The notes: a model not told the origin generated them from the letters alone. Shown: positions 33,170 through 45,377, counted from the first letter of the stretch. The stretch: 64,000 bases of DNA from Antilocapra americana (GCA_007570785.1 ML660774.1:12671970-12735969), one strand, 5' to 3'. Numbers and translations: made by a program.

Positions 33170-33620
33170 TACTGGTGAAAAAAAAATCTGTTTTTTCCAT
33201 CTGCAAATGTCTTTGCTTTACCTCCATGCTTTAGGTATATTCCCTCTATCAGTGGATTTTACTTCAGTCCTTTGAAAACAGTGTTGCAGAGTCTTCTAGC
33301 TGTCATTTTGTGGGGTATCAGCTTTCAGTCTAATTCTCTATTTTAAAATAAATTACTCTTTCTGGTTAATTTTAAGACCCTTGTCTTTGATTTTTCTGCA
33401 ACGTCACAAAGTTTGCTCAGGTATCATTTATTTATGCTAATAGATTTGTTTGCATTCCTGAATCTAGGCATTCACTTCTGGAGGTTTTAAATTTTTTTCT
33501 TCCACTATTATTAGTGTTACTTTGGGGACTCAAATTAGACATATATTCAGCCTTTTCCTTCCGGTTGTAGGAAGGTACATGGGGATAGACTTTGCTAAAC
33601 TGAAGGAAAAACTGATTAAA
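33170..33620 (-). mobile_element. Old L1 (L1M-type) internal/5' fragment
   Basis: Phrase order resembles an old L1 region in reverse: a 'gttgcagagtcttctagctgtcattttgtggggtatcagct'-like block (33283-33323), then ACCCTTGTCTTTGATTTTTC, and the TTTAAATTTTTTTCTTCCACT block. Strongly diverged, no open frame. Confidence 0.55.
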
Positions 33621-35007
33621 ATTACAATACTTCTAAAGATCTCCTTCATTGCCTAAGGATGTAGTGAGAGTGTTGTACTAGAAAATGTACTAGAGTGTTG
33701 TATTAGAAATGTCTGAGCAGAGTTTGAGTGTGCCCAAGGAATCCTTCTTGCTGATATTCCAACATGATCAAGGTGAATTTATAAGATAATCTTCAACTTC
33801 CTTAAAATCTTAAAATTCTAATGTTAGTATAATAATGTTCAAATAATTTTATTTCTAAAGCCTCTAAAGAGTTGTTAAATATAGTACTTTAAGCTATGTC
33901 TCATGATAATATGTGTAAAAAGGGCCTATCTCACTGCTCTTTCAAGAATGGCAAAATTAATTTAAAATGTTCTAGACAGATGACCTTGATGTTCACTCAG
34001 CAGGGATTAATGTTGACAGGAATAGTGCAGTTACCTGTCAAAATTGCCCCAGTGTTCTTGGGAAGCTTTAATCAATTTTAAAATATGCATTAAAGAAGCA
34101 AATCTTCCCTCTTTGGCTATAGTTGCCATTTACTGTTCTGTAAGTCTTTAAAAAAAAATTCTGGCCTATAGGGTCTTTGAAAAAAGATCGGGTACTTCTG
34201 TTTATCCAAACGTTTGTCTTCAGAAAGCATGTCCACCACTCCAGATTTCTTGTACCCCTTAGGTTCATCATGTGGTTCATATCAACCTACTTCCCCCCAT
34301 ACTGTCTTTAGTATCACTTTTTTCTAAGTCAAACAAACAAAAAGTACATTAATAGATGTAGAGCATTTAAAACAATGACGGCTGATACATGAGAAAGTGA
34401 CATATGAAACTGGATGAAGAGTTTCCTGCGTCTCTTGCCGAGTTTGTGGTCATTTGGGTCATCTTTACTGTGCTGTCCTCTGTGACTGATGGTGTCCGGC
34501 CCCCACCTGCTCCCTGTCTGGTGAAAGGACCCCTTTAGTTATTGTACAGAAGCGTGGCTGTAGGAGCACCCTACACACACGAACACTGGAAGTCCTGCAT
34601 TTCCAGGACTGGGAATCAGTGTGTTGGGAGTCTGTTTTCTGCAAGGGTTGTGACCTGAAACTTTTTAAAGAAACATCCACCTTTGGGGAAGCGCTTGTGA
34701 ATTATCTATCCCCAGCCGTTTGTTCCTGGAGACCACCACAAATACTAGCTTGCCAGTTGAAGCTGTCATTTAATTTGATGCACCTCTGGACCTGGATGAG
34801 ATATTAAATTGTCTTCCTCCCCCTCCATTAGGTGAAGAATTTTTAAACTATTAGTGAAATTTCAAGTCTTCAGGAAAGTATGTGCATGGCCAGGTGCATA
34901 GTGCAGGTCGCATTAGTAACAATTTCCATTGTAGAAGGTTTTCAGATACTTGAGTAAATAAAAATCTTTACTTGAAAAAAATATTGTATTTAATAGCATT
35001 GTTAGTT
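33621..35007. other. Unassigned sequence
   Basis: No repeat or gene recognised. Frames of 60-71 codons here lack motifs. Confidence 0.45.
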
Positions 35008-35016
35008 TACCTTAAC

Positions 35017-35208
35017 AGAAAGAAGTGAAAGTTACTCAGTCATGTCCAACTCTTTGCAACCCCATGGACTGTCCATGGAATTCTCCAGGCCAGAATACTG
35101 GAATGGGTGGTCCTTCCCTTCTTCAGGGGATCTTCCCAACTTAGGGATTGAACCCAGGTCTCCCACATTGCAGGTGGATTCTTTACCAACTGAGTTATCA
35201 GGGAAGCC
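35017..35208 (-). mobile_element. Bov-tA SINE with 9-base TSD
   Basis: Reverse-complement copy, Bov-A end at the left (GTGAAAGTTACTCAGTCATG) and tRNA head at the right (GAGTTATCAGGGAAGCC). TACCTTAAC flanks it perfectly at 35008-35016 and 35209-35217. Confidence 0.95.
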
Positions 35209-35217
35209 TACCTTAAC

Positions 35218-36132
35218 TGAATTTCCGTATTATACAACTCCCGAGGGTGTCCATGTAAACAGCACAGCCTTGATTTTATGTAATACACAGCCTGTGTGGT
35301 TGTAAAAAGTGGTCTTGCCTCGTAATGGAACAAGAAAAAAGTTGTCATATCTTCTTGTAGAGATGACATAAATGTCTCATTGACTTGGTCATCAGGAAAC
35401 TCAATAACTATTATAACTATTCTGAACAACTTCTCAGTAACACTAGTTATTAATAAGTATCCATTCAAATCAATATGTTTATTGGTATATGCATGTATAC
35501 TAATTTGTTATTTTCAGAAACTTATAACAGTGAATCTTGCACAAATACAAAAGAAAATGAGCCAGCAACATATTATAAGTCAGAAATTTTATTCAACTCA
35601 GGAATTAATGAGCAAACTAGCAAGACGTAAAGACTGATTCAAATAGAATTTGAAAAACATATACACACATGTGCATGAAGCAAATACGTAATTCTAAATT
35701 GGTTAGCATTTCTTAGGACAATAAGATGAGTTTTTTGTGATGTTTGTGATTATCTTGGTTACATGGCAGAAATTACTTGAATCTTCACTGAACAAAATTT
35801 ATTGTATTACTATGGACAAATATCTTTTACAATACAAATAGCTCTGTTCAAGTTAATTTCTAGCCCACAAAATTATAAAATAGCCTACAAATGGAAAATC
35901 AACTAAATGTGTACCTTCATAGAAGGTGAGACAGTATCTGGAGGGTTTGATAGGCAATGCCAACCCAAATCCCTTGCTCATTTCCAAATCTCAACTTGGA
36001 GAACAACCAAATATGTTAGGGATGTGAAAAATGTCCATATGGTTGAAGATACATGAATTGTAACTGTCCTGGGGCTGTTTCTCTGAACATAAATGAAGGC
36101 TGTGTCTTTTTAGTTACCTATGTACTTATCTA
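35218..36132. other. Unassigned AT-rich sequence
   Basis: No repeat or gene recognised. Frames at 35208-35468 (minus) and 35380-35637 (plus) overlap each other and have no homology that I can name. Confidence 0.45.
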
Positions 36133-36142
36133 TCTTGTAGCT

Positions 36143-36634
36143 TTGCTGTTGATTGGTTGCTCAGTTGTGTCCAACTCTTTGAGACCCCATGGACTGCAGC
36201 ATGCCAGGCTTCCCTGTCCTTCACCAGCTCCCAGAGTTGGCTCAAACTCATGTCCATTGAGACGGTGATGCTGTCTAACCATCTTATCCTCTGTCGTCCC
36301 CTTCTCCTCAATCTTTCCCAGCATCAGTGTCTTTTCCAATGAGTTGGCTCTTTACATCAGGTGGCCAAAGAACTGGAGTTTCAGCTTCAGCTTCAGTCCT
36401 TCCAATGAATTTTTAGGATTGATTTCCTTTAGGATTAACTGGTTTGATCTTGCTGTCCAAGGGACTCTCAAGGTTCTTCTCAAGCACCAGAGTTTGAAGG
36501 CCTCAAGTCCAAGAAAATAAAGTCTGTCACTGTGTCCATTGTTTCTCCATCTATTTGCCATGTAGTGATGGGACTAGATGCCATGATCTTTGTTTTTTGA
36601 ATGTTGAGTGTTAAGCAGCTTTTTCACTCACCTC
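36143..36634 (-). mobile_element. BovB LINE with ~250-base internal deletion
   Basis: Reverse-oriented 3' part. At about 36508 the sequence passes from the 'agttcaaaagcatcaa'-equivalent phrase (AGTTTGAAGGCCTCAA) directly to GTCCAAGAAAATAAAGTCTG. Intact copies in this window have roughly 250 more bases between these phrases. Flanks TCTTGTAGCT (36133-36142) and TCTTGGAGCT (36635-36644) form a 10-base TSD with one difference. Confidence 0.92.
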
Positions 36635-36644
36635 TCTTGGAGCT

Positions 36645-37029
36645 GAGTATAGTATTTATTCTTGAGGAATGATTTTTTTCTTGTGTAGTCTTTCTGGGTT
36701 AATGCTTCATGTGTGTATATATACATGATTTACTTATATCTTTAATATATTGTGTGTCAAAATTTTGAGATATAAGACCAACAGGTACAAGTAAAAGGTC
36801 TTTATCATCGAGCCCAAGTTATCTTTACTTTTTAAGCAATTCAAAATATGTTCCTCTATTAATATTAATCCCATTTGCTGTGATGATTTATATAATGATT
36901 TATACAATGAATATCATCTCATAATTGGGAAGTTTTTCTTTCTGATTCTTGAATGGTTATTTGCAAATTCTTTCCATACAATTTAGACTTCATTCATGCT
37001 AGTATATTTCCTTCCTGCCATTGAGCTTT
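36645..37029. other. Unassigned AT-rich sequence
   Basis: Nothing recognised. Confidence 0.45.
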
Positions 37030-37490
37030 AATTTTTTAAATTTATTTTTAATTGAAGGATAATTGCTTTACGATATTGGTTTAATTTCTACCATACATCA
37101 TGAATTAGCCAAAGGTGTACATATGTGCCCTCCCTCTTGAACCTGCCTCCCGCCTCCCACCTTTCCCATCCCCCCCTCTAGGTTGTTAGAGAGCCAATGT
37201 TTGTGTTCCTTGAGTCAAACAGCAAATTTCCACCGGCTATCTATTTTACATGTGGTAGTGTATATGCTTCCATGCTACTCTCTCCATTTACCTCACCCTC
37301 TCTTCCCCCTGTCCTTGTCCATAAGTCTGTTCCCTATGTCTGCATCTCTATCACTGCCCTGCAAATAGGTTCATCAGTACCATCTTTCTAGATTCCATAT
37401 ATATGTGTTAATATATGACATTTGTTCTTCTCTTTCTAACTTACTGAGTTACTTCACTTTGTAAAGTAGGCTCTAGGTTCATCCATGAGT
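37030..37490 (-). mobile_element. L1 3'UTR fragment (ruminant L1, other subfamily)
   Basis: Reverse 3'UTR with ATTGAAGGATAATTGCTTTA, CTAGGTTGTTAGAGAGCCAA, CGGCTATCTATTTTACATGT and GTTCATCAGTACCATCTTTC. This differs in detail from the other L1 3'UTRs in the window, so it is likely a distinct subfamily. Confidence 0.88.
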
Positions 37491-38349
37491 TTTAATTATT
37501 TTAAGCAGTCTTAAAATGTTGGTCTTTAATGTAGGGTGAAATGCTCTCTGTTCCTTCCTCCTCTCACTTTTCCCACTCCTTGAGCATATACCAAGGCACC
37601 GATTAGTCCATATTAATGGCAGAAGTACTGCATTCTGTAATGCACACTTGTGTGTGTATCTCTGACTCTAATTTTCTACCTCTGGGTGAAATCGGTAAGC
37701 CACCTAAGTCCCCCTTCCTGCACTCTTTTCCTTGTACCCACAACTGGAGCAGACTGGTGATCACTTTGGATTGTGCAGCCAGGTAGAAGGAAGTGCTACA
37801 TTCACAAGATTAGCATTTAGGCTCATGGAAGGAAGATGCTCTGTTCTCTTCCAGTAAGTTTCATGTTCCCACAGTGTTAAGCCAAGACTCTGCTTCACTA
37901 GCTCAGTTAGTAACAGGGGGGCTGGTTCTTGCCCTAGTGGTATTACTGTGCATCTTGGGGCTCTTGCTTCTCTTGGGAAGCTTGAATAGAGAAGGAACAA
38001 TTGGTAGTTTCACTCATACACCTAATAGTTATCACTGTGGATTCTTTCTGCCAAATGTATATACTGATTAATGTCTGGTATAGATGGTTGTACTTTTACA
38101 TTAAAGCTCTCTGTGAGACATAAAAAGAGGATAATGTTTTTCATTAAAAAGAATAAAAATGGAAAACAGCTCTTTTTAGTACTTTCTAAAGTACATTTTT
38201 TCTCTACTCCTCCCCACTATGCCAAAATGACATTAAAATTAATACTTAAAATAGGGAAAGGAAAGCAAAACAAAAAAGAGAGAAAGGTAAATTAAAGGGA
38301 ATTTGGAATATTTAGTGAGTTTCTATTACACGTTGGGGATCTGGTATTC
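37491..38349. other. Unassigned sequence
   Basis: No repeat or gene recognised. The frame at 37874-38071 includes a Leu/Val-rich stretch on translation but there is no supporting context. Confidence 0.45.
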
Positions 38350-38585
38350 CTTGAGAGGCAGCCTACTGTCATGATGAAAGGACTGGACTTTGAAATCATA
38401 TTTCCTGGACTCCCTCACTCTTCTACCACCTACTGGCTAAGTAACCATGGGCAATTATATAGCATTTTGCCCCTCAGTTTTCTCATCTGAAAATGGAAAT
38501 AATAATGGCTGCTGACAGGTTATATTCTTTATAAAATAATGTGCTAAGTGACATTATTTTGTATCTTGCCTTCAATTTTTACAGT
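38350..38585 (+). mobile_element. MIR SINE
   Basis: Shows the MIR core order: AGGACTGGACTTTGAAATCA, CCACCTACTGGCTAAGTAAC, TTTTGCCCCTCAGTTTTCTC, ATCTGAAAATGGAAATAATA. This is an ancient mammalian tRNA-derived SINE, close to full length. Confidence 0.88.
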
Positions 38586-39039
38586 CACTCTGTAAGAAGC
38601 ACTTAATATATTTCAATGAGAAAACATAACATAAAAGATCACATCTAAATTAGGAACACTTTGCTGTTTACTGAAATACAAGGTCTAAATTAGTATCTAT
38701 TATAGAGTTGGTACAAACAAAAGGTTTGGCCCAGTTTGGAAGTGATCGAGGGTTAGGAAATGTTAGTCTCTAAATGTTAGTCTAGTTCATCTGTTTTCCT
38801 CATCAGCCCAGCACTCAAAGTACATCAAAGAGGAGTAACACAGTGAAGTTGCTTTCTGTTTTTAAGGAAGATTGATGAGATGAGACATTTCATTTGGAAA
38901 AAGTTAAATCCCTTTTACTCAGTTTCCCTGTATTGTAGCCACTACTTGCCTTTCCAAATTCTGGAATACTATCATTGTTTCTGACATAGCTCAATTTTCT
39001 ACGCAAATAGCATTAATTGCTTTTTCCCATACCTGTACT
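38586..39039. other. Unassigned sequence
   Basis: Nothing recognised. Confidence 0.45.
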
Positions 39040-39330
39040 GTTAATTTTTTTGAATGTGTTAGTGTATGGTTGTTTTATAATGTTGTGTTATTTTATGTTG
39101 TACAGTAAAGTGAGCCAGCTATACATATACACGTATCCCCTCTTTTCTGGATTTCCTTTCTATTTAGGTTACTAAAGAGCACTGACTAGAATTCCCCATG
39201 CTAAAGAGTAGGTTCTTGTTAGTCATCTATTTTATACACAGTAGTTGATAATGTCAGTCCCAGTCTCCCAGTTCATCCCACCACCCCTCCCTGCCCCGCC
39301 TTGGTGTCCATGCATGTGGTCTCTGCAAAG
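39040..39330 (-). mobile_element. L1 3'UTR fragment
   Basis: Reverse L1 3'UTR: TTATAATGTTGTGTTATTTT, CAGTAAAGTGAGCCAGCTAT, and the tract TCCCACCACCCCTCCCTGCC. No ORF2 sequence. Confidence 0.83.
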
Positions 39331-41401
39331 CAGAAATAGAAGCACTGTAATTTCTTGTCTCTGTGATAGACATTATGGTACTTGAGTTGACCCTAGAAAG
39401 CATCTGTCCTCTCCCTGGATTATCATAATCATGTTGCTAGGTCCAGCAAAATGCAAACATTTCCAGGAAGTCTTGACTGAGTCCCCCAACTGCATAAGTA
39501 ATCTCTCCTTCCTTTAAACAGACTTGAGACTTGATCTGCATGCCTCGTTTGACACTGTTAATGGTGTTACTATTTTTATGGTAAAGAAAAGGACTGCAGT
39601 TGAGCCTGCACAATTGCAGGTTGAACTGTGTCTGAGTGTGCCTTTTTTTATATGTGATACGTCTGGGGAATGGCTGAATCCATTCAGCCCACCATCTCCT
39701 TAAATCTCAGACTATGTCATTTCTAAGGAGAACATCTCTCTTAAGAGAAAAGGGTATTAGACAAAATGAAGCTTTATTTTTCAGGAAAGTGGTGAGAACT
39801 GCTTTATGTCTTTCACTTGAATTTGCTGTTGGATATTTCTGTGTCTTGCATTTTAAAGAAAAAGGGGCAGGGGGTAGGGGGCAGGTTATAAGTTAAAATA
39901 CAAGAATGTTTTACTAAAACTATTGAAAGTTGGAAAATTAGCCACATGGTTTGGGATCCTAATCACAGTGTATAAAAATGCGAGGAAGAAAGAGGCCTTT
40001 TGTTCGTCACGCTTTAGAACTTAGATGTCTGGGGAGCAATAGTGCAAAGAGCTGTGGTACCATCTGGCAGAAAACTAGAAATCAGCAGGGACACTCCTCT
40101 GTGGATGGTGGGACCTGGAGGGGTGCAGTGGGAGGCGCATGGGGTACCATTGGAAGAAGCTGAGGAGCTTCATAGCAAATGTGTACCTAGAGAGTGCCTC
40201 TGAGACCCATGGAACAAGCAGGGATGCCCCAAAGAACCATATGACCTGAAGGCGGCAACAGGGCTGGCATCTATCAGAGGCTTGGATAAGAGACAAATCC
40301 TGTGGGAGCCTAAAACTAATTTGGTTGCGCATGACTCCACAGTCAGCTGAGGTACTAAGCCTGGGAAATGGCAGCCAACTCTGCTCTCTCCTACTAGGAT
40401 TATAAAGAGGAAACTGCACAGAGAACAAAGGCCCACGATGATGGCCTAGTATCATGTCTGAAGGAATGTGAACAAAAGTGCAGTGAATAGATGAAAATGG
40501 AATAATATTATAACCCCATTAGTAAATGGGATTAGTGATCTTTTTAGATTCCTACTCTATCTTTTTTCTAAAAAATGCATTATATATTTATTGTGAACAA
40601 ATTACATATGAGGAACTGTATTAGGTCCTGTGAAATACACAATAAATAATTATAGCTGACCATGTGAAAACAATATAGGTTACTTACCAAGAGGACAGAC
40701 CTAAGAGAAAATTAGAAATCAGGCAAACTAGGTATCTGACACTATCCTTGTATAAGTAGCTTTGAAGTTGGCCCTAAGTTTCTTTCAGTTTTTCAGTATA
40801 TCGGGAATCTAGGAACTATGTGCTTCATATTATAAGGAATAAAGAACAAGTAATTTGAAAACTGCTTCACATTTTTTATCATTGATCAAGAGAATAATGG
40901 CTTATGTATCATTATTCACAGTGTGTGACCCATTCATGAATAAGGCTATTTTTGAGAAAGGATTCTATAGCCAAATTCAGAAAATATCACCTCATAATTC
41001 ATTTTCCTGAAGATTCACAAAATATGAGCATATTCAAGACCCTGATAACTGTTACAGTAAATAATCCTGCTGAACTAAATCAACATTTGCAAGTTACTTG
41101 AGTAAAAATGTCAGTTTTTCTCATAGTACACTGTTATTTTCTTGAAATGAATTTGTATGATGCTTTTCAAAATAGTTAATTAGAATAAATTAAAATAACA
41201 TTAAAATATGGGAATTAATTTTATTCTTTCCTATTTGTTTTTTTGACTATTAACCAAAGTTGATAATATGGGATAAACGTCTACTTTCTAGAAATGTTTA
41301 ACTGTGTATAATCAATTTTCCCAAGTAACTACAAACTTCATGACTACAGAAAATTACCTAGTGTTTATACCTTGGCACACAGATGATAAGTCAAGCATTA
41401 C
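39331..41401. other. Unassigned sequence
   Basis: About 2 kb without a recognised repeat. It includes a G-rich motif (39863-39886). 39960-40450 is less AT-rich than its surroundings and carries a 126-codon minus-strand frame (40075-40455). That frame has no motif, no recognisable splice or poly(A) context and no family resemblance. Confidence 0.45.
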
Positions 41402-41411
41402 ACTTTAATAT

Positions 41412-41683
41412 GTGTGTTTGTAGTTACTTAGTTGTGTCCAACTCTTGGCAACCCCATAGACTGTAGTCTACCAGACCCCTCCGTCCGTGGGATTCTCCAG
41501 GCAAGAACACTGGAGTGGGTTGCCATTTCCTTCCCCAAAAGGAACTACAGAAAGGAAAAAAGTGAAGTCACTCAGTTGTGTCCAACTCTTGGCTAGCCCA
41601 TGTACTGTAGCCTACCAGGCTCCTCCATCCATGAAATTTTTCAGGCAGGAGTACTGGAGTGGGTTGCCATTTCCTTTTCCAAT
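41412..41683 (-). mobile_element. Bov-A2 SINE (two Bov-A units)
   Basis: Two reverse-oriented Bov-A units in tandem (41412-41535 and about 41565-41683). Each runs from a 'ttagttgtgtccaactctt'-type phrase to GGAGTGGGTTGCCATTTCCT and lacks the tRNA-derived head, which is the Bov-A2 plan. ACTTTAATAT flanks it at 41402-41411 and 41684-41693. Confidence 0.93.
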
Positions 41684-41693
41684 ACTTTAATAT

Positions 41694-42054
41694 AGATAGA
41701 TTGAATTGTTCAGCAAATCAATCAAGAAATCAGATTGAAAAAATATTTAAATTATTACCTTATAATGAATACAAATGTGTAAAAATATGTACTTTAGTTA
41801 AAACTAAAAAACTAAAGCCATAACATTTGAAAAACATATCAAAAAATATTAGCTAACACATAATTGTAGACTAAATTGTAGACATATGAACAATGAATAT
41901 ATTTTTCAAGTCAGTATATGTGACTACACAGGTATAAAAATACCTGTGCCTTGAAAACATCATAAATAAGATTGAAAATCAAACATCAAGTTGAGAAATA
42001 AACCAGGTAGAGAACACTCAACATATTGTCACTGACTCTGAAGGTATAGGTAGA
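41694..42054. other. Unassigned AT-rich sequence
   Basis: Nothing recognised. Confidence 0.45.
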
Positions 42055-42285
42055 GGGTATGAGCCAAGGAAGGCAGGGGGCCTCTGGAAGGTGGAAAGAA
42101 GGAAAAAGATTCTCTCCTAGAAACTCTAGAAGGAATGCAGCCTTGTCAACAGTTGGTATTTTAATCCAGTAAAATCCATTTCAGACTGGTAGAGAACTAT
42201 AACATAATGAATGTGAGTTGTTTCAAGTCACTAATGTGTGGTAATTTGATATAGCAACTACAGAAAACTAATAGACCCAGCAAAA
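42055..42285 (+). mobile_element. MLT1-type LTR, 3' part
   Basis: GGGGGCCTCTGGAAGGTGGA, GATTCTCTCCTAGAAACTCT, GAAGGAATGCAGCCTTGTCA and GTGTGGTAATTTGATATAGC, then AACTAATAGAC, follow the order of the MLT1/MaLR LTR 3' half. The 5' half and any internal region are missing. Confidence 0.75.
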
Positions 42286-42300
42286 CTCAACATATTTTAC

Positions 42301-42622
42301 TGTGGTTGTTCAGTCACCAAGCCGCGTCCCACTCTTTGCGACTCCATGGACGGCAGCAAGCCAGGCTTTCCCACCCTTTACTGTCTCCTGGAGTTTGCCC
42401 AAGTTCATGTCCAGTGGATCAGTGATGCCATACAACCATCTCATCCTCTGACGCCCTCTTCTCCTTCTGCCTTCAGTCTTTCCCAGCATCAGTGTGTTTT
42501 CCAGTGAGTCAACTCTTCATATCCAGTGGCCAAAGTGTTAGAGCTTCAGCTTCAGCATCAGTCCTTCCCATGAGAATTCAGGGTTGATTTCCTTTAAGAT
42601 TGAATGGTTTGCTCTCCTTTAC
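42301..42622 (-). mobile_element. BovB LINE, short 3' copy
   Basis: Reverse-oriented BovB end, from GTTGTTCAGTCACCAAGCCG to GATTGAATGGTTTGCTCTCC. Its 5' edge lies within a few bases of a mariner element. Confidence 0.88.
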
Positions 42623-42624
42623 TA

Positions 42625-42706
42625 TTAGGTTGGTCAAAAAAATCATTAGGATTTTCTCTATAAGACGTTACAGAAAAACTCAGATGAACTTTTTGGCCAT
42701 CTCAGT
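42625..42706. mobile_element. Mariner-derived MITE
   Basis: An ~80-bp near-palindrome. The left end TTAGGTTGGTCAAAAAAATC and the right end GAACTTTTTGGCCATCTCAG are inverted copies, with the middle TATAAGACGTTACAGAAAAA. This is the pattern of the short mariner family of ruminants, which uses TA target sites; the base pair before it (42623-42624) is TA. Confidence 0.82.
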
Positions 42707-44030
42707 GTTAGGATCTCATCCTTATACGTGTGAAGGCAGGAGACATATATTTAAAAGAAAACGAGAGTACAGATAAGTAAGAATCCTCTTATATTTCTGA
42801 CATAAAGTTTGATGTTCTCAGAATCCTGGGCTCAGTCAGAGATTCTAATTCCATCTGAAGGTTATCGCTCTCATTCATGCCAATTTAGTTCAAAGAAGAC
42901 CTTATCCACTGGGCAGATGGCTGTGAGAGATAGCAGAGAAACCTATCCACATCCTGAATGCTCAACACCATTGTGTTTCTATTTCAATATTAAATTATGC
43001 CATTATTTTCTGTATAGTTATCTTTTAATTGCACCTTTTAGGATACCTCAGCAGGAGAGATGTAATTATAAGGTGTGATAGGTGCAATTGCATTTCCCTT
43101 TCTATTTATTCAGTGACTAAGAATGGTTGAAAATTGCCCTCTTATTTTTCTGGTGTAGTATTCAGATATTTAATCTGGTTTGAATAAGGCTGCAAAAAGG
43201 TTTCTGAGCAATTACTTTGCTCACACATTGAAACCACAATCCTCATTAAAATATAATCATCAAGTTCTATTTTGTACAAGAATGGAAACACACAATGCAT
43301 TCATTGTCAATTTATTCAAGAAGGAAAAAGGAAATATTTAGGCAGAAAACCTGCATCTTTAAGAACAAATTACAGATGCCTTCAAAATCTACAGATGACA
43401 CTGTTCTAACAGCTATCCAAGTCTATGAAAAAGTTTAAATTGATAAAACTGATTCAGACTTACTTCAAAGCAACATAGCTATCTGTCTGTGTAATATATG
43501 CAGACATATAAAGATTCAAAGTCTGCAAACTTTGTGTTTAACATACTTGGCTTTGTTGGTTGGTGCATTGGCTCAAAGCTTTCCTAGGTATTTCTACCAT
43601 GATGTGTTTACCTTCTGAATTAGTTTGATCTAATGTGTCACCTTTCTTTTTTACTTTTTTATTCTTCAGACAAATATTTAGTAAAAATTAAGTGAATTCA
43701 TTCACAGAATTGTAGATTTTATACAAATTATTTAGAAGAATATTTTCTAATATTCTTTTTATCTGTTTAAAGCCTTTCAAATGATTCTCATCTAAGGCAG
43801 ATTTTAAAACTTGAATGTTTTCTAGTGTGCTTTAAAAGCAAGACAAAATAAATCCTTCATGATTTTTTGTTGTTGTTGTCCTGATAGCTACCACATAGTA
43901 GGGTAAATTATTCATTGTGCCCGAGAGGGAGAGAAACACAATTTCCTGTACCTCTACAAAAAGTTGTCTTCTGGGGTTTCTGTTTCTTTCTTCCTTTTGT
44001 TTCTACCCATATAATACCACTTCCCTGGTG
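42707..44030. other. Unassigned sequence
   Basis: No repeat or gene recognised. The 89-codon frame 42809-43078 has no recognisable domain. Confidence 0.45.
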
Positions 44031-44230
44031 GGGCTTCCCTAGTGGTTCAGCAGTAAAGAATCTGCCTGCAATGCAGGAGATGTGGACTTGATCCCTGAGT
44101 CGGGAAGATCCCCTGGAAAGGGAATGGCCACCCACTCCAGTATTCTTTCTGATAAATCCCATGGACAGAGAAGCCTGGTGAGCTACAGTCCATGAAGTCA
44201 CAGTGTCGGACGTGGCTTAGTGACTAACAC
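44031..44230 (+). mobile_element. Bov-tA SINE
   Basis: Sense copy from GGGGCTTCCCTAGTGGTTCA to GACGTGGCTTAGTGAC. TSD not resolved. It is immediately preceded by CTTCCCTGGTGG, a second partial SINE head. Confidence 0.92.
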
Positions 44231-44992
44231 AACAACATAGGATATTCAGACTTCAGAAGCGTGTTCCTCTTCCCCCAAATTATAGCTGAGATGTAGGTGC
44301 ATATATGTGTCTTGCAAATTTGATTATTCGCTAAGCCTGTTTCTAATGGTTTGAAGTCTTGGGTCAAATCTGTGATTTGACAATGTTACCATATGACAGT
44401 TTTTCATTAGCATAGATGGAGTACAGATAAATACAGTAATGCTTTCCTTTTACACTTGAAATTATATACAAATCATATAAATACAGTTGAATCAGTTTAA
44501 TCATATTAATAGTCTTACTGAATTCATAGTCCAGAGAGGAATTTTGTAAAAAGAAAAGACAGTCATCTCAGGAAATCTCAACATTGTTCACTTGCTTCTG
44601 ACATTTCTTCATCACCCTTTGTGCTTCTATCCGACTCTCTCACTTTCTTGCAACTTCTCTGGTCTTTTCTTCCCAAATTAACCTCACTCCTTAATTCACT
44701 AATGTTTCAGAAACAATTGTGGAACACATACATACTATCTGTGCCAAGCACTGCACAGAGAACCAGGGACCCCTCAGAGTCCTCATGGAGCTTTTATTCT
44801 GGTGAAAGTCAGATAAAACACATCAAAGTAAGTGACCTAATGAACATAAAGCAAGATAAAGGATGAGAGGAACTAGTGAGCCAAATGACTTCTGGGGCTC
44901 AAACACAATGGCCAAGAAAGGTCTGGGTACATTCGGAGTCCTGATAATGAGAACCTTTTTTTCCTTTGTGGAGAACTGATCTCTCTGGCCCT
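44231..44992. other. Mostly unassigned; possible old repeat
   Basis: 44700-44870 (TGTGCCAAGCACTGCACAGA, CTCATGGAGCTTTTATTCTG) resembles a widespread ancient mammalian repeat that I cannot name. The rest is unrecognised. Confidence 0.4.
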
Positions 44993-45002
44993 AAAAATGC
45001 TT

Positions 45003-45367
45003 TCCAACAGTGGAACAGTGGTGCTGGAGAAGACTCTTGAGGGTCCCTTGGACAGCAAGCAGATCAAACCAGTCAATCCTTAATTAAATCAACCCTGAAT
45101 ATTCATTAGAAAGACTGATGCTCAAGCTCCAATACTTTGGCCACCTGATGTGAATAGCCGACTCACTGCAAAGTACCCTGATACTGGGAAAGGTTGAGGG
45201 CAGGAGGAGAAGGGGGTGACAGAGGATGAGATGGTTGGATGGCATCATCAACTCAATGATAGTGCATTTGAGCAAACTCTGGGAGATAGTGAAGGATAGG
45301 GAGGCCTGGCATGCTGCAGTCCATGGGGTTGCAAAGAGTTGGACACAAAACTGAGAGACTAAACAAC
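45003..45367 (+). mobile_element. BovB LINE, short 3' copy with TSD
   Basis: Sense BovB end (GGTGCTGGAGAAGACTCTTG to GTTGGACACAAAACTGAG). AAAAATGCTT flanks it at 44993-45002 and 45368-45377. About 25 bases are missing around 45120, where intact copies read 'gctgaagctgaaactcc'. Confidence 0.93.
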
Positions 45368-45377
45368 AAAAATGCTT

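Noticed and set aside
39570..39650. Short GCCTGCACAATTGCAGG-like palindromic text as a regulatory site
   Set aside because: Arms are short and imperfect; nothing links it to a known factor.
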